Positions 11,610 to 23,428 of a DNA stretch of 64,000 nt are shown here, piece after piece. The notes beneath the pieces are model-generated. The model ran no database searches. It was not told the DNA's origin and was given only the letters and a program-made list of their open reading frames with translations. The translations under genes were made by a program, and so were the position numbers. Numbering within the stretch: position 1 is the first letter of the stretch; each line of letters starts with the position of its first letter. Source of the stretch: Diplocarpon mali (lineage: Eukaryota > Ascomycota > Leotiomycetes > Helotiales > Drepanopezizaceae); assembly GCA_024741835.1 (NCBI GenBank), contig JAENRP010000056.1:1444-65443 (forward strand), given 5' to 3'.

Positions 11610-14111
11610 ATGTCCGACAAGCAGTCGGGCTCCGGCCCAGACTTTGCTGATGCCGTGCACAACGAGAACGAGAAGGCGGTGCTCGAGAATGAGCCGCGGA
11701 GGGTGGCGGCAATGAACATCGTCGAGAATCCCCTGCAGGTGAGACTCCCTCCTGGTACACGAAACCTCACGTCCATCTCTTCATTTTTCTTGCCCTCGAT
11801 GCTTCCTCGTCGCCTGCAAAGGCATCACAAAAACTGCCGCACCTGAAGAAGCAGAAGAAGCAGAAGAAGCAGAAGAAGAAGAAGAAGAAGAAGAAGAAAA
11901 GAGAAAGAAAAAAAATCTCCCAGCACTGACCGAGCTATCCCACAGCGCATCTCCCCCGCCGAAACCGTCGCCGATGCCCGCGCATTTGCCGAGAATAATG
12001 GCATGGCCGAGCACGCCGCCCTCTTCGGCCGCGCGGCGCTCGTCGCGCGGGACAGCGATCGCTTCGAGATGCTCCACGAGCTGACCGCCGAGGAGCGCGC
12101 CGCCCTGATCTACGAGCGCGATCACAAGTGGCACTCGTCCAAGATGATGTGGTACGCCATCAGCCTCTGCGCCGTGGTAAGTGGTCCCGGCCCCCCATCC
12201 GTGCTGTGGGAAGCGAGCAGGTCTGACGGTGCCGTGTAGGGAGCCGCGACGCAGGGTTGGGATCAGACGGGCTCCAACGGCGCCAACCTCTCGTTCCCCG
12301 AGGAGTTTCACATCGATGGGAAGGGCGGAGAAGAGTGGATTGTTGGGATTGTGAATGCCATCATCTTCCTGACGGCCGGCCTGATGTAGGTGCTGGCGGA
12401 TTTCCCGTCTCTGCTTCGATCGCCTTACCCCCTCCCCCCNCTTTGTTTCTCGGCTGATCCCCCCCCCACAGCGGCGCATGGATCGTCGACCCTCTCAACC
12501 ACTACCTCGGTCGTCGCGGCGAGATTTTCCTCACGGCCTGCTGTCTGACCGCAACCCCCATCGGCTCGGCATTTGCCCAGTCGTGGCAAGGCCTCTTCGC
12601 CGCGCGCTTCGTGATGGGCATCGGCATCGGAGCGAAGAACGCCACCGTCCCGATCTACTCGGCGGAGATGGCGCCGCACCGGGTCAGAGGCGCGCTGGTC
12701 ATGTTCTGGCAGCTGTGGGTTGTTGCCGGTATGTCGCGCGCCCCCAGAATCCTCCCCTCCCCCCTCGTCTGTGGTGCAATCCCCGCGGGAATGGAGCTGA
12801 CGACCCCAGGAATCTTCCTCGGCTTCGCCGCCAACGTGATTGTCAAGGACACCGGCCGCATCTCCTGGCGCCTGCAGCTCGGCTCCGCCTTTATCCCCTC
12901 CTTCCTCCTCATGGCCGGTATCTGGTTCTGTCCCGAGTCTCCCCGCTGGCTGATGAAGCACGGCAAGATCGCCCAGGGCTTCAAATCCATGGCCGCCTTG
13001 CGCGCACACCCCATCATCGGCGCGCGCGACTACTACTATTCCTACGTCATCTACCTAGAGGAGCAGAAGGTGGCGGCGGGCGTCGGCTACTTTGGTCGTC
13101 TGGCGGATTGCTTCCGTGTCCCTCGGATCCGCAGGGCCAACTACGGCGCGAGTACGGTGATGATTGCACAGCAGATGTGTGGTATTAACGGTCCGTGCCT
13201 CTGCCCTCTCTCGCATCTCCTTCCCCCTTTTTTCTCTCCTTTCTTTTCTTCGCGTTGTATCTCCTCTCCTCTTTCCCCCCTCGCGGCGTCCGGTGTCGTG
13301 GGTTCCCGCCCGCTCGCACTCTTGCTGAACAAGCCGCAGTCATCTCCTTCTACAGCTCCACCATCTTCACCAACGCCGGCTACTCGCCGACCGAAGCCCT
13401 CTATGCCTCCCTCGGCTACGGCGCCGTGCAAGTCGTCTTTACCATCCCGACCCTGTTCCTAATCGACACCAAGGGCCGCAGAACCCTCACACTGATCGTA
13501 CGTCCCTCTCTCCCTCCCCTCCCTCCCAGACCAGGACCACCATCAGCTAATCTCCCCAGACCTTCCCGATCATGTGCATCTTCCTCCTCGCCGCCGGCCT
13601 CTCCCTCCTCAACGTCGACGACCCGACCCGACCTCGCAGCGCGCGCATCGGCCCCGTCGTGCTCTTCATCTACCTCTTCACCATCGCCTACTCCATGGGC
13701 GAAGGCCCTGTCGCCTTCCAGTACTCGGCCGAGGTCTTCCCCACCATCCAGCGCGAGCAGGGCATGGCCTGGGCCGTGTGCATCAACAACACCTTCGCCG
13801 GCATCCTCTCCCTCACCTTCCCGCGCATGAACACCGTCATGACCCCGACCGGCGCGTTTGGCTTCTACGCCGGCCTCAACCTCATCGCCTGGGGCCTGAT
13901 CTTCGCCTTTGTGCGCGAGACCAAGCAGCTCACCCTCGAGGAGATCGACCAGGTCTTCTCCGTCCCCACGAGCACCTTTTTGAACTACGAGACCAAGGTC
14001 TGGCTGCCCTACTTCGTGAAGCGCCACCTCCTGCGCCGCAAGATCGCCAAGCCTGCGCCGGTCGTGGAGCGTGCGGATCTGGTGAAGAGCGAGGACATCG
14101 TGCAAGGGTGA
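11610..14111 (+). CDS. MFS sugar/polyol-type transporter (SP family)
   Basis: Twelve-helix proton/sugar symporter of the sugar porter family, expected in the plasma membrane. Seven exons join in frame: 11610-11738, 11946-12176, 12240-12385, 12472-12728, 12810-13190, 13340-13497, 13560-14111, giving 617 residues. Visible signatures: GWDQTGSNGANLSFPEEF after helix 1, GRRGEIF (loop 2-3), ARFVMGIGIGAKNATVPIYSAEMAP with RVRGA, PESPRWLMKHGK at the end of the first half, QQMCGINVISFYSS, DTKGRRTL (loop 8-9), GEGPVAFQYSAEVFP, and RETKQLTLEEID in place of the classic PETKG. The long cytoplasmic N-terminus of about 110 residues and the GWDQTGSNGAN motif resemble fungal inositol/polyol-type SP proteins, but the substrate cannot be read from sequence. 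Intron 1 is the longest (207 bp) and holds a GAA repeat; intron 3 holds an N in a C-run at 12440. Confidence 0.9.
11845..11899. repeat. (GAA)/(GCAGAA) purine microsatellite inside intron 1
   Basis: Uninterrupted purine-rich GAA and GCAGAA units within the first intron of the transporter gene. It is spliced out in the proposed model. Confidence 0.9.
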
Positions 14112-14390
14112 ACGAAAGTCGGGGTTCTGGTTTTTTGGGGTGAGCGAGATTGGTGGGGGCGGTGGTATTTAATGTTTGGATGGAATATCGAGCTCTGCGG
14201 CGTGAGGGCTAGATCGGACTGGATTTGATTGGATGTAGCTGAAGTTTACGTCTTACGCCTGTCGTGCCCATCTAATCCATCTCTAACCATTCTTGCACTG
14301 GAATCTTCTCTTCTCAGCGCCCGTGCCCACCTCTGTGCACAGGGGGTAGAGATGTGGGCCGAGGCACATCATCGCCTCCCGCCATCACGT

Positions 14391-16324
14391 CTACCCCAGC
14401 CTGATACTCTTCACAAGCCCAGTCTTGATACCCGTCTTCTCGCCCCCGTAGCCGCCCTTCTCCTCACCCCCCTTGTACACGGCTCTGGTGCTAGCCAGCT
14501 TCCGCTTCTTCTCCTCGTACCTCATCCGCTTCTTGACCCGCGGGTTCCGCACCTCCTTCTTGCGCTTCGGCGCCAGGCCCTTGTTCTTCTCAATCACGTA
14601 CCCGATGGCCCGCTTGCCCTCCTCGTCCAGCTGGGCCTCCACCACCCGCGCCAAGCCCCCCTCGGCCTGCGCCTGCGCGAGAGCCGCTCTCCGCCGCTCC
14701 CTGTCGGCCTTCTTGCTCTGCGACACCCGCGCCACCATGTCGTAGTACCCGTCTGCCTCGTCCCGAACCTTGACGGCAGCAGCGTCCTCTCCGCTGTCGC
14801 TGTCCCCCCCGAGGTCCGCGCCCCCGCCGCCGCCTCCGCGGCCGTACCCGTCAAGCTTCCGGCCGCGCTTCTCGGCCTCGGCATTCAGTCTCGCCTGGCG
14901 ATCCCGCAGCCGCTCACGGTGCGGGAGGTCCGCGTCGCCCCCGGCATCGCGACCCGCGCCCGCGCGTCTGCTGGCTTTCTGCGTGATCTGCGACGTGTAG
15001 AAGCGCAGGCTCTTCCTCTTGTTCGCCTTCTCTTCGGCCGACTTGGCGTCCATGGTTTCCTCCTCGCCAAAATCGGACGAGTCGTCTGATGCGACGGGGG
15101 CTTTGGGTTTCTTGCTGGCTCTGCGGGGCGCGAGGTGGGAGGAGAGGCCGGCGAGGCTGGCCTCGGCTTCTTCGAGCCGTTGGGCGCGGAGGGTGGCTTC
15201 TTCGGTGGCGGTGGCGGTGGCGGCGGCGATGAGGGCGCGTTGTTTCTTGCTCTTCTTGGAAGCTGGGGATGCGTTGTTGGGGAGGGGCGCTTGCGTCTCC
15301 TCGGTGGATTCGTACTCGGAGGCGTGCTCGACTGGTTTGGGCGTTTTCAGCTTCTGGATCTTCGACCACAACTCGCGGCACTGTAGTAGATTCTCCATGA
15401 CTGCGTGGTCTCGTAGTTCTGCCGGATCCAAGGCCTTTCCTTCGGATTTCAATCCCTTGGCAGGCGAGGTAAGAATCGCAAAGTACATGGCCAGAGACGC
15501 CACATACGCGGCCAGTGCCCTAGACTTGACAAGCGTGTGCGATGTCGACTTCGAGGACCCTTCGCCTTCGGTCACAACCTGCAGCTGCAGGTCCGCCAGT
15601 ACCGGTTGCAGCTGCCCGAACTCATTGGCAAGAAACTCAAACTCCGGGTACCTCGTCTGCAGAATCCTGAATCGCTCCTTGGGGTCCATATCCGGCGTAA
15701 TCTCAACGTCTTTCAGCACTTCCGTAACCACACCGGCCTCCTCATCGTTCGCGCACGCATTCAGCCATTCGCTCTCATCAAAACCAAAATCAGCCTCGGA
15801 CATCTTTTGCAGTTTTTTCTGTTGTAAGCGCTTGGCTTCTGCCTCCTCCTCCAGCGCATCGGCTTCCGTCTGGATCTCATCGTTGTTGTAGTAGTCTTTC
15901 CGCGATGTTCCCCAGCCTTCTTCCTCCCCGTCTTCCTCTTGTTGCGGATCATCTTCGTCAAACGCGACATCTGAAGGTTTGGGGCGGCCTTGGGGAGCTC
16001 CGGCTTCGTCGGAGCCCTCAGAAGAATACCCCAAGACTTCCTCGTCGGAGAGTTCGAGTGCCGCATCTGCAGTTGTTCGTAAGCCCTTGGGAATATATGG
16101 ATGCGGCATGAATTACCCTCTTCGGCGTATTTCCTCCTCCTCTTCGCATCCGGACCATCATCGAGCAGCACCTTGTCCCGATTGACATGGAATTCGTCCT
16201 CGGAGTCCGCCACATCTTCAAAGGTTGTAATTGGGCCCATCTTGCCGCCTTTCTTCTCGAAGCCAATCTCGCCGCTGGCCTCCGCCTTGTTGAAACTGCC
16301 CGATGCTTTCCGTTTCTTTGCCAT
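14391..16324 (-). CDS. Sas10/Utp3 family small-subunit processome protein
   Basis: Nucleolar component of the small-subunit processome, needed for early pre-18S rRNA cleavage; yeast Sas10 (Utp3) was also linked to silencing. Two exons, 16324-16117 and 16066-14391, joined across a 50-bp intron, give 627 residues. The N-terminus is basic (MAKKRKASGSFNKAEASGE) followed by acidic stretches, ELSDEEVLGYSSEGSDE and DFGFDESEW. A central Sas10/Utp3/C1D-type helical region follows (LQTRYPEFEFLANEFGQLQP ... SKSTSHTLVKSRALAAYVASLAMYF), then low-complexity linkers and the highly conserved basic C-terminal domain (KNKGLAPKRKKEVRNPRVKK, RMRYEEKKRKLASTRAVYKG, ending KSIRLG). It is convergent with the transporter, with 279 bp between stops. 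Confidence 0.92.
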
Positions 16325-16918
16325 GGTTGCAGGTGTGTACGATAGTGCGTGGTTGTCGAGAGACTCAGAATCCCAGAGCAATGATACCGAAAAATTTCTG
16401 GTTATCTTAGCGCCGTCGCGGGGAAACCGCGGGCAGACTTGCTCCAGCTTCCACCCCGATGCAAGCGTTTGCTCTGAATCCGAGCTCTCCACGTAGGAAA
16501 AAACAATTTCAAGTCAGGCTGCCGTTGCTCGAATGAATATAAATCGAAAGCTTAGCAACGTCGTGAGGGCTTTGTGGCTCATCCGGTACAACCGCATCAA
16601 AAGCCTCGTTACCTCCGCCCGTGCCTTGCCCGAGAGAGAGAGAGAGCATAGTCGACGAATTAGATTGGTACCTCAGGCATGAACAAGTAAGTATATTCAG
16701 CACGCACGCCAATTCTTCCTGACTTGCGACAACAACTCTCCTCTTCCGTCCTGGATGATGTGACTGATGCGGTGCGATGCTACAGCGAGTCCCGGCAGGC
16801 GATGAGTCGACGTGTGTATCCGAGTATCCAATGCGTCTTGAATTCGAGGTACTTTTTGTGGCAATCTATTTATCTATTGTTTGATTCTCTCTCCTTGCAT
16901 CATTTCATCTATTTTTCC
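16325..16918. promoter_or_regulatory. Upstream region of the Sas10/Utp3 gene
   Basis: Non-coding. It contains a short GA repeat at about 16632-16645. No other element could be supported. Confidence 0.4.
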
Positions 16919-17036
16919 CTATATCTTTCCATCTTCTTTCGATCTTCTTTCCATCTTCTTTCCATCTTCTTTCCATCTTCTTTCCATCTACCTTTCCATC
17001 TATCTTTCCATCTACTTTTTCATCTCTCTTTCGACT
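16919..17036. repeat. TTTCCATCTTC minisatellite
   Basis: About ten copies of an 11-bp pyrimidine unit close to TTTCCATCTTC; the first copies are exact and the later ones diverged (TTTCCATCTAC, TTTTTCATCTC). It produces a spurious Phe/Leu/Ser-rich frame. Confidence 0.9.
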
Positions 17037-17895
17037 CTTCCTGAGCGTGGATTTTACCGCCGCTGCTCAGAAATGGGAAATCGGAGAGCGCAGTGCCTCA
17101 AACGAGTTCCGGGCTCGAACCTGGGCATTATATGGTTCTGCGAGCTCATGCAAAGCCCTTGGGGAGACTGTCGAGAGATCCGCCGGGGAGCGCCGTGGTG
17201 AAGGGCACGCCAGTGCATTGGTTGCGGTCGGCGACGGAGCATTGCTGTTCGGACCAGCTGCTGCGCAAGATTGAGGATGCGGCTCGTGAGCCGGTTGATT
17301 CCTGGCAACTCAGTTCGTCGAGGGACTGCGGCAGTTCTCTCCAGTATACGGGCGCTGGTCTCGGGCAAGTCTCGCTGTCCTTGCTCTGTTGGCTCTGGAC
17401 CGGCGTTCTCACGCCTCCCCACGCCTGGGCTGGCTGGCTCCCTCTCACCACCAAGCTACTCCCAATCCGATAGACAATGTCTGCCCGAAACATCTACGCT
17501 TCTTCCCTCGTCGCCCCGGGTCGACGGTGGGTGGGCTAGAACCTGCTAGTCTCGCGCCTAAGGGGGAATCGAGGCGCGCTTATATAGTACGACGATATCC
17601 AGACCTCCAACGTTTCTCGCCAATACTCGGTCCAGCTTGTCACTAAGCTCATTACTAGTGATGGCCGGCTTCAATTGCATTTTCTCTGATGTCACAGCAT
17701 CCCAGAGCCGCGCACTGGGACCTGACCCACGAGCAAAGCGAAAAAATTATAAAATTCCGTCACCTCGTCCAACTCTCACGACCAAGTCCCTACTACATCT
17801 TGCGTCTCACAGCGACTCCTGCGCTGTCCAGCGGCATTGCACCGCCGCGGAACGAGACATTGACTGGCAAGTAATCTGTGCATTGATCGGAGATC
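17037..17895. other. Intergenic, upstream of the RING/NFX1-like gene
   Basis: Overlapping frames of 85-130 codons occur on both strands between 17047 and 17646, but none shows domain-like patterns or credible splice structure. The 3' part (17650-17895) is likely promoter and 5' UTR of the gene starting at 17896. Confidence 0.4.
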
Positions 17896-19873
17896 ATGTC
17901 CATCATCCCTATGGATCCCGCCCACCTGTTCTCCAACGGCCGCGCCACGTACTCGACTCCCCCCAACGAGGAGGGCCAGGAACTCGACAACCGCAGCCCT
18001 CCTGACGAGCCCACGCGCGCCGAAACCCTCATGTCCGAGATCAACCAAGGAGTGTAAGTCTCTCGCCGGCCCCCTTGCGTCCATCTCGTTGTCTCTTTTC
18101 TGAATCCAACCTCAGCTACCCCTGTGGCATCTGCACCGACTCCATCGCCTTCGGCTCCGCCTACCCCTACGGCCTCTGGCACTGTCTCCACTGCCATAAC
18201 GTCTACCACTTCCGCTGCGTGAAAGATTACTGCGACTACCGCGGCCCCCGTCGCGGCTGGGCCTGTCCAAGCTGCAAAGCCACGCAGCCGTTCATCTCCC
18301 ACGCGACCTGCTGGTGTGGCAAGCAGTGCCACGCCGAGCACATAGCTGATTACAGCACCAACAGCTGCGCAGACGTGTGTGGGAGACTGGGTACGTGTCC
18401 TCACGGCGAGCCCAAGTACTGCACGCTGAACTGCCACGCGGGGCCTTGCTCGTTCATCTGCTCGGAGTCCTGCCAAGGGCGAGCTGTCCTCGATGTCGTG
18501 GTGCCGCGAGAACCGTTCACCTTCAGCCTGCCCGCGTGCTTCGAGCGGCTGTGCAACGAGTTGGGGCCGCTGAGAGCTTACGTCTGTCTCTGGACGATCC
18601 TGGGCGTGCTCTACGCCCTGCTGGGTGTCTTGCTGTGCTTCCACATCCGGTGGAACACGATGCCCTGGCGCTACCCTCCTCTCGACACCAACCTCGAGAA
18701 AGGAATCATCGCGCTTGCAGGTATATTCGTCTGGCTGGTGCTTGAACTGTTCCTGGTCGTGGAGTTGATGTCTCGCACTGTGAAGTATCTCGCTGCGAGA
18801 TTGGAGTTGAGTGCATACGGAAGGCTCTGGCACCGCAATCGCCGTATCGAATTCTGGGGCGTTGGAGTGTTACTTGTCGTGTTTGCCGGGATCTGGGCGC
18901 TTCCTGCTGTTGGGTATGTTGATCTCTCTACCTCTCTGTGAAGCTAGGCGCGGTGTGGTGCTAAACAGTAATCCGGTCAGGTTCTACGTAGGGCCGGGCA
19001 TCGCATGGCACAACCAGATGAAGAACTCCTGCAGTGGCCTCGATACCAGAATCGCCATGGACAAAGGGAAGCCCTCTCACCCCGCTGCTAGAATTATCAA
19101 CATCGACTCCTTCAACATCCAGCCACCACCCCCGAGCCTAAGCACCCGCTAACAAAGCCCTAGGCCGCCGCTTCCAAGCCATAAGCACCACCCACAGCCA
19201 CCCCCCGCGGAACTTCTACCTTGCCGATCACGTCGTCCCCTCCACCGCCGACAACACCGCGCCCTTCCAGTACTTCCACCGCCTCTCGGGCGCGACGGGG
19301 GCCACCGTGATGGCCGTCGACGTCGACCTGCAGAACCAGCAGTGGCGTCTGCTGCGGCTCAACAGCACCGACACCGCGAACAGCTGGCTCGCCTACGACT
19401 CCAAGTCCTCACCCCCGTCCACGTTCCGAGGGCAGATTCCCTTTCCCACCTTCACATCCTTCCCCACGCCGCACGAGACCCTCGTTCACAGCGGGTCATT
19501 CGGCCCCGCGGGAGCCAACATGCGGATCTCGGGCCTGGGGCCCGGCCACGAGGTCGAGATCTTTAACATGTATGCGTTTATCATGCAGTACAAGCAGGAG
19601 CCGTTTCTGCGCGTCTTTGCCGGGTCCGAGGCCGATGCAGACGCTCACTCTTCTGCCGACAGGGCGCAAGGGCAGGGTCATGAAAGGAATCCAACGTGGA
19701 CGCACCGGCCGCACGCGCTCGAACACATGCGTACTGCCTCGTTCGGGTATGGGCGCGGGGAGCTGACGATGTGTGCGCGGGGTTTCGAGCAGCCATGGCA
19801 TTATGTGCCTTTTGCGATTGTTGCAGCCTACAGGGACAGGCTGAGGGAGGTGAGGGTGAGGAAGGTGTATTAG
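17896..19873 (+). CDS. Membrane protein with RING-CH-like and NFX1-type zinc fingers
   Basis: Likely membrane-anchored ubiquitin ligase-type or RNA/DNA-associated zinc finger protein; the function is inferred from domains only. Four exons, 17896-18053, 18116-18913, 18981-19033 and 19164-19873, give 572 residues; the third exon is short and its donor (GTGGCC at 19034) is weak, so that junction is the least sure. After 50 disordered residues come a RING-like finger (CGIC...CLHCHNVYHFRCV...WACPSC) and directly an NFX1-like repeat (CWCGKQCHAEHI...CADVCGRLGTCPHGEPKYCTLNCHAGPC). Three hydrophobic spans follow (LWTILGVLYALLGVLLCF, IIALAGIFVWLVLELFLVV, FWGVGVLLVVFAGIWALPAV), then a roughly 250-residue C-terminal domain without recognised motifs, likely on the opposite side of the membrane. 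The order, finger then NFX1 repeat then membrane, differs from classical NFX1, which is soluble and multi-repeat. Confidence 0.75.
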
Positions 19874-21809
19874 ATGATTATAAGAAGAGAGGGGGGGGAG
19901 GACGCTGTGATTTAAATATGCCTTTTTAAGAGGATGAGATGAGATTGGGAAATTATCAGATTTTAGTACTCTGAGAAGAGTACGTAGAATTGATTAGGGC
20001 ATGCTTTTTATTCAGGTTATAATATTTTAATATTTGGATTGTTATATTCTATACTTCTAATACTAATCTTAAATTCTTACTAAGCTTTGTCCACAGTCTT
20101 CAGAATCAGTTTTCGGATTTCATAGAAACTCTCGATACTCTGATAACTGCCCTCTTAAGCTTTACCTCTCAAGATAGGTGATGAGTGATTATACCATCCG
20201 GCTGCGATTGTGCTTACATTATCATTGTCCTTGAATTAGTGATTGTAGAATAAAGTCAGAAGCTATACCTAGGTCAATGGTCATACCTATGCTTGCGGGC
20301 GGGGTTGCCTCTATAGTTGTATAAGTAGTCTTGCTCGGGTTATGATTAGGGATGTGTTTTCAGTTCTAGCAGAGTTTATCTAAGGCAACTTTCCTAACTT
20401 GGGCTATGGTCTAGGCTGTATTCTAGGCTATGGTTAGGGGTTTGTTTATAGCTGGATTATAGCTATTTTGTAGTTTATGTTCAGTTTGACTACTTATAAT
20501 AGGGGCTTAGGAGCTAGGAGTGTTTTCAATAGCAATTGTCTGGATTTTAGGAGATTTAGAAGAGAGCAAGAGCTGTATGCTATATAGGCCGCACTCTTAT
20601 GCTACGATGCTAGGAAGGTATGTTATAGTAGGGAACGCTTCAGGTGCTTTATAGTAATACTTGTACTATACTTGTACTATACTTGTACTATACTTGTACT
20701 ATACTAATACAAACACAAACACATATACAAATACCCACATACTGACACATACCGCCAACGTAAGTGGCCTTCTTTTCCTTCCTCTTTCTTTATTTCTTTA
20801 AACGAATTCTCAGAATCCAAAGTTGCTTACTCCAAGTGAAATACTCTAACGCCCACCTGAAAAGAAGCATTGGTTGAGTGCCCTCTTAGCCACGGTTGTC
20901 TGCCTAATCTCATCCAACCAGCCGCAAGCAACCAACACCAACCTTCATCCTCCTCACTCTCGGGTATTTTTCCCAACTCATCCTTGAGGCTTGCCCAATT
21001 GTGGTGCTTCTTCCTCTTGTTTGATTCTTTAGAGGAGCCTTCTCTTGGTATTCTCCTCTTGTTTCTTTCACATAAGAATATGAAAATATGAAAGAATCGC
21101 AGTAACAAAACTCCATAATATAAAACAAAATATGAAAATCCCTATATCTAAAGACTTAAGCTATGAAAGCATGAAGTGAGTGTAACCAGAAACATTTATC
21201 TATTACAATCATCTTTACCGTTTGGAAATTAGTATACACACACACACAATCCAGTGCCAGTATAGCAGTAGCAAGTCATAGGGCAAAACACAGCTTCTGT
21301 GACTGAAACACGCAAAATAGTCAAAAGCTGCTTGAAGATTGTTTGAAGGGGGGTGGCTTTTGTGAATATCAGTACATCTGATTGTTTGATAATTCGCTTG
21401 CATATCTACGCTTATTACTAAATAACTCTCAGCATCTTAGATATTGATTATCGATAACTCAACATTCATATACTGATATATGACATCTGGGAATAGGAAT
21501 AACGCGAGGTTGAAGAATACGGTCTGCTGGTTCTCTAGGCTTTCTTGCTATCAGGAGGAAATGGAGAGCGCTGTAGCTTGGTGTCAAGAGGTGGAAAGAT
21601 GATGTTAGTTGGCCAGTACTTTTATTATACTCTACTCGGTAGGTGAGCCTACCCAGGTCAGTCAAGAAGCTCTTCTGAAATGTCCCAGGATCCTCGAGTA
21701 CCGAGATACAGTGCTGATGCAGTCATCCCGACGAGTTCCTCGCCAGACCCTTTGCGCCCTCTTCCGCGGCTGCTGTCTTGCGCTCCTCGCTCGTTCGCAG
21801 CCGGTAAGA
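19874..21809. other. AT-rich intergenic region
   Basis: No supported gene. AT-rich, TA-rich sequence like that at 540-2400. A near-tandem 11-bp unit, TATACTTGTAC, occurs about four times at 20658-20704, followed by a short CA-rich stretch (20705-20750). ORFs of up to 93 codons near 20830-21128 lack any recognisable feature. Confidence 0.45.
20658..20704. repeat. Tandem repeat of an 11-bp unit (TATACTTGTAC)
   Basis: Four head-to-tail, nearly identical copies within AT-rich non-coding DNA. Confidence 0.85.
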
Positions 21810-23428
21810 TTATTGGCGCCGCTTGCGCTTCTTGCTGCCACTGCTTCCAGTCCCTGCAGACTCCGAGCCCTCATCGCCAGGCTCGTTTCGGGTGCTGGCC
21901 TCCGTCGCCTCGCCCTCATCCTTCGTCCCCTTCTTGAGCTTTCCCTTGCCGCCAACCTTCCCTCCAGCCCTAGCTCCAGGCCTCGCTCCCCCCCGCCGGG
22001 CGCGGCTCTCCATCCTCGCAATCTTGCAAAACGCATGCTCCAGATCCACGGCGGTGATCGCGCGGCCCTGCAGCCTCTGGCAGTCGCCAGCGACCTCTCT
22101 GATCGCGTCCGTGGGAGGGCATTGCAGGACGTGCAGCACGCGGCTGAAGATGAGGGAGAGCTCGGCGCCGACGTCGTCGCTGGGGGCCGGGGCGGCAACG
22201 CCGGCTCGGCGGGCGACGATGGAGAGGGCGGATCTGGCGCCGTGGGCGTGCGTGTTGATAATGTGCTCGGCGAGGTCGTCGGCTGTGGCTGGCTCGCAGA
22301 GCCCGTACTCGGCGAAGTCGCCGGTGAGGACCCAGGAGATGAGGCCGTGTTGGCTGGGGGGAAAGTCAGCGGTGAAGAGGCGCGTTGGTAGTTGGAGCTG
22401 AGGTCCGAGGAGAGGATCCGGGGTTGGTGGACATGAACAGCGAGTAGTGAGTAGTGAATGGCAGACAGCGGATAGCAAGAAGTGGATATCAAAACGTGAA
22501 TGATCAATGATGAATAGCAAGCGGCATGGGAAGCAGACAACGATGCTCCAAGGACCATTACTCACGGAATCGCGTGTATCGGACTCCCCCCCCATCCAGT
22601 CAGCATGGCAATCAGCTTGCCAAAAGTAAACGGCGCGCCGGGAATCGCAAAGGTGTTCGAGAGATGCTGCGAGAACCCCCAGAGCAGCCCGAGCATCTCG
22701 CCCACGTTCTTCTTGAGGATCTGGAGCTGCCCGTACGCAGGGACCCCGATCCGCTCTGGTCCCCCCCAGGCCGTGACGACGGACTCGATGAGGTCGAAGA
22801 CGGGCGGGCCCTCGCCCAGGTCGAGCTCGAGCAGCTCCATGTGCGCGATGTTGCCGAACGCGAAGGTGCGCCAGATGCACAGCTGGAAGACGGCCATGGG
22901 GGAGAGCGGCGCGAGGCCGACGGGGAGGCGTGCGGTGATGAATCTCATCGCGGGGCCGGTGAGGCGGAGGGGGAAGAGTTTGTCGGCCGCTGCGTCGCTC
23001 TTCATGGCCGATTCGATGCTGCGAGAGGAGGAGGTTAGTAGCCATATCTCAGGTGCTGGTCGGAGGAGGAGGAGGAGTGGGAGTACAATCATCATATCTC
23101 TCCCAGCCCCTACCCCGTCCACGACCCCCAACCCGCGCGGAAGAAGTCACGCGTCCCAAGCGACCGTCGCAAGTAAACAAAGACATCGCCTAGGGAGGGT
23201 TCACACTCACTACATCCTGCACTCCTCTGCGCCCGGAGCCGCCATATCGATCGCCGGCCCAGCCGCCTCGTTCTCTGCGCCGGGAGCTGCGAGCTTGCGC
23301 TCAGCGAGGAGGACACCCAGACGGAACGTGTGCACGAGCGCCGAGAGCAGAGCCTTTTCCACCGATCCAAGGGAGCAGAGCGCGGGGGCTGCTGTCTGGG
23401 CTGCGGTCAGCGCAAAGTAGTACGACAT
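21810..23428 (-). CDS. Hypothetical protein with basic nuclear-type C-terminal tail
   Basis: Not recognised. Three exons, 23428-23211, 23018-22566 and 22353-21810, join in frame with good donors (GTGAGT twice) and a TACTAAC branch site in intron 1, giving 404 residues. The introns are long for this window (192 and 212 bp). The first 70 residues are Ala/Leu-rich and helical (SYYFALTAAQTAAPALCSLG). The middle part is hydrophobic and well structured (LPLRL-like start FPLRLTGPAMRFITARLPVG, FQLCIWRTFAFGNIAHMELL, KKNVGEMLGLLWGFSQHLSN). The C-terminal 70 residues are strongly basic and low in complexity (KVGGKGKLKKGTKDEGE, ending SGSKKRKRRQ), which looks like a nuclear localisation signal. The coherent splicing and even residue composition support a real gene. 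No operon-like neighbour suggests a role. Confidence 0.65.

Noticed and set aside
12425..13009. 194-codon minus-strand frame opposite the transporter
   Set aside because: Antisense shadow of coding exons 4 and 5; His/Gly/Glu-rich with no motif.
17093..17160. tRNA-like GGTTCGAGCC sequence on the minus strand
   Set aside because: The T-stem does not pair (two mismatches of five) and no matching acceptor or anticodon stem was found.
17093..17493. Overlapping 126- and 115-codon frames on opposite strands
   Set aside because: No domain-like pattern on either strand and no support for start or splicing.
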